Positions 58,833 through 64,000 of a stretch of 64,000 nt of DNA are shown piece by piece (positions within the stretch are counted from its first letter, which is position 1; the number at the start of each line of letters is the position of its first letter). Origin of the DNA: Rhodococcoides kroppenstedtii (lineage in GTDB: Bacteria; Actinomycetota; Actinomycetes; Mycobacteriales; Mycobacteriaceae). The stretch is from the NCBI RefSeq assembly GCF_900111805.1, contig NZ_FOJN01000014.1, positions 1-64,000 on the forward strand, in the 5' to 3' direction. Position numbers and translations under genes: made by a program. The notes below the pieces were generated by a model. The model made no database searches and was not told the origin of the DNA. It saw nothing but the letters and a program-made list of their open reading frames with translations.

Positions 58833-60776
58833 ATGGCGGGTGTGCAGGTGGGGACGCAGAACACGGCGGTGCCGTGGGCGGCGCTCGACCACGCCGCCCT
58901 CGGTCTTCCCGCCACCACCGACCTCCCCTCCTCGCAAGCGCTGGACGGGCTCGTCCACGCCGCCGCCGGCGTCGCGTACCTGAAGTGGTTCGAATACCAA
59001 CTCGCTGCGTCGATGCACGCGGAGTTGGTGGAGCCTTTCGAGGACGAGGACCGGCGTGAGCTCGACGCGCACACCCGCTGCGCCGCCACCATCGCCACCA
59101 CGTTGTCGATCACCCAGGGGGCCGCCCGCACCCTGCTCACCGACGCCGTCGCCCTCCGCGACCGACTCCCTAGGGTGGCGGAATGCCTGCGGGACGGTGT
59201 CGTCACCCCGCACCACATCCGCACCATCGTCTCCCGCACCGAACTGATCGAAGGGCAGTGCTACGCCGCGTTGGTGGACGCCGACATCGCCCGCGCCCTC
59301 CGCAGACCCGGATCGTGGTCGCCGGCGCGGATGGAGGCCATGGTCGACATGATGGTCGACCGCCGTGATCCCGATGCCGTCCGCGCCCGGCGGGAGAAGG
59401 CGAAGCGGAATCGGGAGTTCACCGTCGAGATGGGCCGTGACGGTGTGGCGTCGGCGACGGACACCCGGCCGGCGGAGGACATCGTCGCGCTCCACGCGTC
59501 CGTGACGAGGTTGGCTGCGCAGGTGTGCCCGAAGGACACCCGCTCCAAGGCCGCGCGGGCCTCCGATGCGCACTACGCGTTGATCACCCAAACCGGATTC
59601 GGCTGCGACTGCGACCGCCCCATCACCGACTGCCGCCACAAGAACATCGACCTCACCACATTCGCGGCGACCGCGCCCCGCATCGTGATCCACCTCGTCA
59701 CCGACACCACCACCCTCACCGGCCCCGTCCCCGCCCCCGAGAACGAGCGCGTCTGCCGGTCACCGCAGCACCTCCCCCGACCGGGTGTGGACCACGCAGC
59801 GGTCGAGGGCGGTCCCGTAGCGAGCCCGACCTCGGCCGAGTCGGTCGCGGCCGAACCGATTGTGTCGAAACCCGTTGCTACGGGCTCCGCCTCGGCCGAG
59901 TCGGTCGCGCCTGAAACGTCCGGGACAGAACCCGCTGCTGCCACGGAACCGTCCGCGTCGGAACCCGTTGCGGCGCCGTCGGTGTCACTGGATCGCGTCG
60001 ACGTCTCCGCGGACGCTGATGAGACCGCCGCCGTCCCTGCTCATACCTGCGATGCGGACGCCGCCGACGATGCGGAGGACCACACCCGCGGGTGCGAGGA
60101 ACCCATGGGCATGGACTTCGTCGACGGCGTCGGATTCCTGGCCGGCATCGGCATCGTCTCCGGCGCCCACGTCCGCGACCTCGCCGCCGACCCCGGCACG
60201 ATCATCCGGCCGTTGGGTGACGGCACCGACACCCCACTGCCGGCGACGCAACCGTCGAACCCCTACCGGCCCTCCGCAGCCCTGGATGCGTACATCCGTG
60301 CGCGCGATCTGTTCTGCACCTGGCCCGGCTGCAACCGACCCGCCCGGGACGGGGACCTCGACCACATCACCGAATACGACCACACCCACCCCGAACGGGG
60401 CGGGCGCACCAACGCGGCCGGACTCGGCGCCAAATGCCGCTTCCACCACCTGCTGAAGACGTTCGCCGACTTCGTCGACGACCAGTACCCCGACCCCGCC
60501 GACCCGAGTCGGCTGATCCGCACCATCACCATCCCCGACGGACGGACCGTCCTCGGGCCGGCGTTCACCGGCCACGACGTCCACCCCGGACTCGACACCA
60601 TCGTCTTCGGCGACCCACCCGACACGCCAACGCCGCGACGAGCAACGCCGGGCCTCACCGAACGCCGACGACCCGCCCCACGCACCGAGCAGAAACACGC
60701 CCGCCGACGACAGGAACGAAACCGCAACCGACTCCGCAGGGTCATCCCACCCGACGACACCCCACCCCCGTTCTAG
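58833..60776 (+). CDS. DUF222 and HNH endonuclease domain protein (13E12-type), intact copy
   Basis: A 647-residue protein. The N-terminal DUF222 domain (residues about 20-310) has ALDGLVHAAAGVAYLKWFEY and SRTELIEGQCYAAL. A low-complexity Ala/Glu/Pro/Ser/Val linker (about 330-420) follows, then the HNH domain near 485-545 with CTWPGC, DLDHITEYDHTHP and CRFHH. The tail is Arg-rich. The ATG at 58833 was chosen; longer in-frame starts read through the glycosyltransferase and its promoter. It is the intact paralogue of the frameshifted copy at 1-1372. The family is multicopy in mycobacteria and rhodococci; nuclease activity is predicted. Confidence 0.92.
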   Translation: MAGVQVGTQNTAVPWAALDHAALGLPATTDLPSSQALDGLVHAAAGVAYLKWFEYQLAASMHAELVEPFEDEDRRELDAHTRCAATIATTLSITQGAARTLLTDAVALRDRLPRVAECLRDGVVTPHHIRTIVSRTELIEGQCYAALVDADIARALRRPGSWSPARMEAMVDMMVDRRDPDAVRARREKAKRNREFTVEMGRDGVASATDTRPAEDIVALHASVTRLAAQVCPKDTRSKAARASDAHYALITQTGFGCDCDRPITDCRHKNIDLTTFAATAPRIVIHLVTDTTTLTGPVPAPENERVCRSPQHLPRPGVDHAAVEGGPVASPTSAESVAAEPIVSKPVATGSASAESVAPETSGTEPAAATEPSASEPVAAPSVSLDRVDVSADADETAAVPAHTCDADAADDAEDHTRGCEEPMGMDFVDGVGFLAGIGIVSGAHVRDLAADPGTIIRPLGDGTDTPLPATQPSNPYRPSAALDAYIRARDLFCTWPGCNRPARDGDLDHITEYDHTHPERGGRTNAAGLGAKCRFHHLLKTFADFVDDQYPDPADPSRLIRTITIPDGRTVLGPAFTGHDVHPGLDTIVFGDPPDTPTPRRATPGLTERRRPAPRTEQKHARRRQERNRNRLRRVIPPDDTPPPF

Positions 60777-60824
60777 AAACGCAGGGCGCTCAGGCGACGT
60801 CGTCGATCGTCGGCCGTCGTACAG

Positions 60825-61643
60825 CTAGAGCGGCAACGCCGTCTCTCTGGCCGCACCGACGGCTGCCGGTGGGGTGACGCGACGGAACCATTCGGTGCCG
60901 AACACCACGGCCAGGACGTCACGCTCCATGGCCAGGAAGGGCCCGAAATCGCCGATCTGCGACTCGTGCACCTGCATCGCGGCGCGCTTGGCATCGAGCA
61001 CGGCCGTCACGTCCACCGCGGTGGTCAGTTCCGACTCCGGCAGCCCGAACGCCTCCACGTCCGGACGCGGGCCCGACTGTCCCGTCTGCCCTGCCTCGGC
61101 ACCGTCCGGCTGCTCGTTCCAGGCGGGGTTGGCCTCCATCAGCATGCGCATGTGGTCCCGGTTCATGGTTGCCTCGTAGACGTACGGCACTCCGGCGAGC
61201 GCACCCGCCCGGGTGCCGACGTGGTGCACCTGTACGTGGTCCGGATGCCCGTAGCCACCGTTCGGGTCGTACACCGTCAGCACGGTCGCGTTCTCCTCGC
61301 GCAGCACCTCGGCCAGCGTCGCGGCGGCCTCCTCGACGTCCACCGTCGCGAACGCCCCGGGAGCCGTATTGCCTTCCGTCCCGGCCATTCCCGAGTCCGC
61401 GTAGCCCAGGTTCACCACGCGATGCACCCCGAGCACCGCAGCCGAGGCCGCCACCTCGGCCTGCCGTCGTTGCACCAGGGTCTCGCCCTCGTCCAGCAGC
61501 CCGTCCGGCACCTCGCCCAGCGCCCCGTCGGTGGCGGTCACCAGTACCACCCGGTGACCGGCGTCGGATGCGGACCGCATGACACCCCCGGTGCCGAAGA
61601 CCTCGTCGTCGGGATGCGCGTGGAAACACACCAGCGTGCTCAT
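60825..61643 (-). CDS. PIG-L/LmbE family deacetylase
   Basis: A 272-residue zinc hydrolase with the AHPDDE motif in FHAHPDDEVFGTGG (residues 8-15) and HPDHVQVHHVG downstream, the standard PIG-L metal ligands. It resembles MshB/Mca relatives and GlcNAc-PI deacetylases. A polar insertion (QPDGAEAGQTGQSGPRPDVE) lies near residues 178-200. The true MshB substrate loop cannot be confirmed, so it could be a general N-acetylglucosaminyl deacetylase. It converges on the DUF222/HNH gene, 48 bp apart, and is divergent from the DUF3140 gene. Confidence 0.88.
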   Translation of the reverse strand: MSTLVCFHAHPDDEVFGTGGVMRSASDAGHRVVLVTATDGALGEVPDGLLDEGETLVQRRQAEVAASAAVLGVHRVVNLGYADSGMAGTEGNTAPGAFATVDVEEAAATLAEVLREENATVLTVYDPNGGYGHPDHVQVHHVGTRAGALAGVPYVYEATMNRDHMRMLMEANPAWNEQPDGAEAGQTGQSGPRPDVEAFGLPESELTTAVDVTAVLDAKRAAMQVHESQIGDFGPFLAMERDVLAVVFGTEWFRRVTPPAAVGAARETALPL

Positions 61644-61711
61644 CGCCCCATCGAAGCACAGCAGACGGCGGGCGAGGGTTCGACCGCCCGGCGTCCGGGA
61701 ACGCCGTGTCC

Positions 61712-62044
61712 ATGAGCAACGACACCACGGTCGACGACGTCTGGGACGACTGGAAGGACGCGGTCAATCTCACTGCCAAGCAACTGGACGAGTGGCTCGA
61801 CACCGACGAATCGAAGTCCGTCGGCGATTCCTCCGACGGCGAGTCCACCGGACACGCCATGGGCCGGGAGATCGTGCGAATCCTCGGCACGAAGAAGGCG
61901 GACCTCACCGACGACGACGCTGCGAAGATGAAGAAAGTGGTCGGCTACGTGCACCGCCACAGCGCCCAGGGGCCGAAGAAGGACGTCGAGAACTCGCGGT
62001 GGCGGTACTCGTTGATGAACTGGGGGCACGACCCGCTGAAGTAG
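61712..62044 (+). CDS. DUF3140 domain protein
   Basis: A 110-residue cytosolic protein matching DUF3140 by VWDDWKDAVNLTAKQLDEWL, GREIVRILGTKKADLTDDD, KVVGYVHRHSAQGP and the C-terminal WRYSLMNWGHDP. Family function is unknown; members occur in actinobacteria and cyanobacteria as small stress-associated proteins. The ATG at 61712 was chosen, with a GTG at 61706 as a near-equivalent. Confidence 0.88.
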   Translation: MSNDTTVDDVWDDWKDAVNLTAKQLDEWLDTDESKSVGDSSDGESTGHAMGREIVRILGTKKADLTDDDAAKMKKVVGYVHRHSAQGPKKDVENSRWRYSLMNWGHDPLK

Positions 62045-62101
62045 GCCCGCCCCAGCCACTCTCGTAGGCGAAGCACGGCATCCGACGCCGGTTCGGGCGA
62101 A

Positions 62102-62145
62102 GTATTCGTAGCCGACCCGGCTTGGTATTCGTAGCCGACCCGGCT
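62102..62145. repeat. Two direct 21-bp repeats upstream of a glycosyltransferase gene
   Basis: Identical 21-bp units at 62102-62122 and 62125-62145 (period 23 bp), each containing TATTCGTAGCCGACCC, lie in the 233-bp region between the DUF3140 gene and the glycosyltransferase. They could be direct operator repeats or slippage. A four-codon ORF at 62267-62281, ending over the glycosyltransferase start, is the only other feature I notice there. Confidence 0.8.
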
Positions 62146-62277
62146 GTGGATGTTTCCGAAGATCGGATACGGTCAATTCCACGACCACGTCCGGGTGTCG
62201 ATTCTCCGGTGTCGTGCTTCGCCGTTCATCCACCAGCGGCTGTCCGTTGTCGAGACTGCAGCAGGGATGGATGTCTC

Positions 62278-63543
62278 ATGAGAGTTGCCTTGGTGTCCGC
62301 GCACGCCGATCCTCGGGCGCCCCTGGGCGGAATCGACTCCGGCGGTCAGAACGCGCACGTCGACGCGCTGGCGGCGGCGCTGTCCGGTCGAGGTCACAGC
62401 GTGACCGTGTACACCCGATGCGCCGACCCCACCGCCCCCTCCGAGGTCGACACCGCCGGTGGCTACCGCGTGTCGTACGTTCCCGCCGGGCCGCCGGGGC
62501 CGCTGGCGAAGGAAGCCCTCGTCCCGCACCTGGGCGATTTCGCCGACGGGCTCGCGAGCCGCTGGGCTCTCGAGCGGCCCGACGTCGTTCATGCCCACTA
62601 CTGGACGTCCGCTTTCGCCGCGCGGATCGCCACCCGATCCGGCCCCGTACCGACCGTGGTCACGTTCCACACGTTGGCCGAGGCGGCCCGGCGGAATCGC
62701 GGTGATCGCAGTCCCGACACCGTCGCCCGCGGCAAGGTGGAGAAGCTCCTCGCGCGCACCGCGTCGCGGGTCGTGGCCACCGCGTCGGAGGACGTCGGCG
62801 ACCTCGTCCGTCTCGGCGTTCCGCGCCGGTCGATCTCGGTAATCCCGGTCGGCGTCGACCTGGACACGTTTCACCCGGCCCCGATCGCTTCGGGCGGACG
62901 TTCGCCCCGGCGGTACCGTCTCGCCGCTGCGGGACGGCTGGTGCCGCGCAAGGGATTCGACCTGACCATCGCCGCCCTGGCCGCGATCCCCGACGCCGAG
63001 CTGAGCATCGCCGCGGGCGCGAACACCGACGTCGCGTCCGATCCGGAAGCTCGTCGACTGACCGACCTCGCGCGCACCCACGGGGTCGCCGATCGTGTGC
63101 GCATCGGCCCCATCCCTCGCGACCGTATGCCGGACTTCTGGCGCGCCGCGGACCTGGCGGTCTTCACCCCCGGGTACGAGCCGTTCGGCATCTCCGCGAT
63201 CGAGGCCATGGCCTGCGGAACGCCGGTGGTCGCCTCGGCGGTCGGCGGTCTGCTCGACACGGTCATCGACGGCGTCACCGGGGTCCTGGTTCCGCGGCGC
63301 AGCCCGGGTGCCGTCGCCGAGGCCGTTCGCCGTCTGCTGGACGACGACGGCTGGCGCACCGGATTCGGCATGTCGGCGGCGGACCGGGCGCGGGCGCGGT
63401 ACTCGCTCGAGCACATCGCTCTGGACACCGAGCGCGTCTACACGGACGCGCTGCCGGAGCCGGCGGCCGACGACGGCGCCGAAGACACCGAGGGCGCCGA
63501 CCGCGCCGTGGCCCCGACCGGCCGACTCGACCCCGTCCGGTGA
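62278..63543 (+). CDS. GT4-family glycosyltransferase (sucrose-phosphate synthase/MshA-like)
   Basis: A 421-residue GT-B glycosyltransferase. The N-terminal loop LGGIDSGGQNAHVDALAAAL and HSVTVYTRCADP are typical of the sucrose-synthase and MshA branch of GT4. VIPVGVDLDTFHPAP and the E-x7-E motif EPFGISAIEAMACGTP follow in the C-terminal lobe, with a long acidic tail. The donor is likely UDP- or GDP-sugar; the acceptor is unknown. Against MshA, the N-terminal loop differs from the GxGDAGGMNVY pattern I remember. AGGGATGG lies about 10 bp upstream of the ATG. Confidence 0.9.
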   Translation: MRVALVSAHADPRAPLGGIDSGGQNAHVDALAAALSGRGHSVTVYTRCADPTAPSEVDTAGGYRVSYVPAGPPGPLAKEALVPHLGDFADGLASRWALERPDVVHAHYWTSAFAARIATRSGPVPTVVTFHTLAEAARRNRGDRSPDTVARGKVEKLLARTASRVVATASEDVGDLVRLGVPRRSISVIPVGVDLDTFHPAPIASGGRSPRRYRLAAAGRLVPRKGFDLTIAALAAIPDAELSIAAGANTDVASDPEARRLTDLARTHGVADRVRIGPIPRDRMPDFWRAADLAVFTPGYEPFGISAIEAMACGTPVVASAVGGLLDTVIDGVTGVLVPRRSPGAVAEAVRRLLDDDGWRTGFGMSAADRARARYSLEHIALDTERVYTDALPEPAADDGAEDTEGADRAVAPTGRLDPVR

Positions 63544-63573
63544 GGGCTGCTTGAATGGTTGGTCGAATGCAGA

Positions 63574-63589
63574 GCCCGTACGTACGGGC
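63574..63589. promoter_or_regulatory. Perfect 16-bp palindrome upstream of the STAS gene
   Basis: GCCCGTACGTACGGGC, ending 13 bp before the ATG at 63603. It could be an operator or a leader hairpin near the ribosome-binding site. Confidence 0.4.
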
Positions 63590-63602
63590 CGGGAAAGGCA
63601 GG

Positions 63603-63995
63603 ATGTCGATGTCGGTCGCCGAGAACTCCACGGACTCGTTCCGTGTCGACACCGAATTGCAGAACGGGGCAGCAATCCTCACGGTCGTCGGAGAACTCGA
63701 CCTGGCGACGGCGCCGATCCTGCAGGACGCGGTGGACGCGGTGCGGGACGAGGCCACCGAAGCGCTCGTCGTCGATCTCACCGGAGTCGATTTCCTGGCC
63801 TCGGCCGGCATGACCGTGCTCGTCCAGTCCCATCAGTCCGTTCCCGACGGTGTCGTGTTCTCCGTCGTGGCCACCGGTGCTGCGACCGCCCGCCCGCTGC
63901 AGCTGGTGGGCCTCGACGAGACGTTCCCGATCCATGCGTCCCGGCAGGACGCCCTCGCGGCCACGGGCGACGCCCGTCGGTCCGATTTCGCCTGA
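63603..63995 (+). CDS. STAS domain anti-sigma factor antagonist
   Basis: A 130-residue single STAS-domain protein of the SpoIIAA/RsbV kind. GAAILTVVGELDLATAPILQ is the first strand and helix. VVDLTGVDFLASAGMTVLVQ contains the serine (in ASAG) that an anti-sigma kinase would phosphorylate to switch partner binding. No anti-sigma kinase or sigma gene lies in the window; they may follow beyond base 64000. ATG 63603 follows AAAGGCAGG; ATG 63609 is a possible start. A 16-bp palindrome lies just upstream. Confidence 0.88.
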   Translation: MSMSVAENSTDSFRVDTELQNGAAILTVVGELDLATAPILQDAVDAVRDEATEALVVDLTGVDFLASAGMTVLVQSHQSVPDGVVFSVVATGAATARPLQLVGLDETFPIHASRQDALAATGDARRSDFA

Positions 63996-64000
63996 CCGCC

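Noticed and set aside
62267..62281. A four-codon leader peptide before the glycosyltransferase
   Set aside because: It overlaps the start codon, but at four codons it cannot be told from chance.

Overview
The window is GC-rich (about 70% by eye) chromosomal DNA from a mycolic-acid actinobacterium, most likely Rhodococcus or a close relative. The clues are mycothiol-dependent detoxification (mca), class II fructose bisphosphatase (glpX), a DesA2-type desaturase, an Rv1109c-type lipid-droplet protein, DUF222/HNH (13E12-type) repeats, and a gene order that, from memory, follows Mycobacterium tuberculosis Rv1074c to Rv1112. I see no tRNA, rRNA, insertion sequence, prophage or CRISPR array. Genes are packed tightly, with many 4-base GTGA/ATGA overlaps and several apparently leaderless promoters.

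Layout. 1-1372: 3' part of a frameshifted DUF222/HNH gene. 1383-9157: GNAT acetyltransferase, flavin oxidoreductase, an immunity-like protein divergent from rifampin ADP-ribosyltransferase, ychF, a CD225-like membrane protein, the cstA/ybdD pyruvate-uptake pair and an AlkA-type glycosylase. 9256-16005: AI-2E transporter, sbcC/sbcD and rmuC. 16026-24045: DUF6542, ispH, lipid-droplet protein, xseA/xseB, DUF4245, glpX, fumC and a small secreted protein. 24074-34829: DesA2-like desaturase, phoH2, monoacylglycerol-lipase-like hydrolase, glyA, DUF885, coaA, short-chain Z-prenyl synthase, SRPBCC plus FAD oxidoreductase, hemolysin III. 34836-46382: DUF255 thioredoxin protein, small membrane protein, mca, DUF4307, greA with a structured leader, an ApbE-like pseudo-enzyme, ilvA, metB, cbs, SGNH hydrolase and a thiolase. 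46585-50354: Bax-inhibitor-like protein, DUF5709, an RlmG/RsmC-like methyltransferase ending in a triplicated 26-bp repeat, and an NAD-epimerase.

50376-55580 is the most interesting block: a perfect BioQ-type operator, then bioY, a thiolase, bioM, bioN, an acyl-CoA-ligase-like enzyme and a methyltransferase, coupled by start/stop overlaps or short gaps. The pairing of a biotin transporter with a thiolase and an acyl-CoA ligase recalls Bacillus subtilis yhfU-yhfS-yhfT, whose biochemical role is not settled as far as I know.

55556-58631 is a reverse-strand operon of GT4 glycosyltransferase, methyltransferase and alpha/alpha-toroid protein. 58833-60776 is an intact second copy of the DUF222/HNH gene, so near-identical direct repeats bracket about 58 kb. 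The window ends with a PIG-L deacetylase, DUF3140, a second GT4 glycosyltransferase and a STAS-domain protein.

Functional links: cbs and metB act in transsulfuration; glyA in one-carbon metabolism; fumC, glpX and cstA in central carbon; ispH and the Z-prenyl synthase in isoprenoids; mca in thiol detoxification; sbcCD, rmuC, xseAB and alkA in DNA maintenance.
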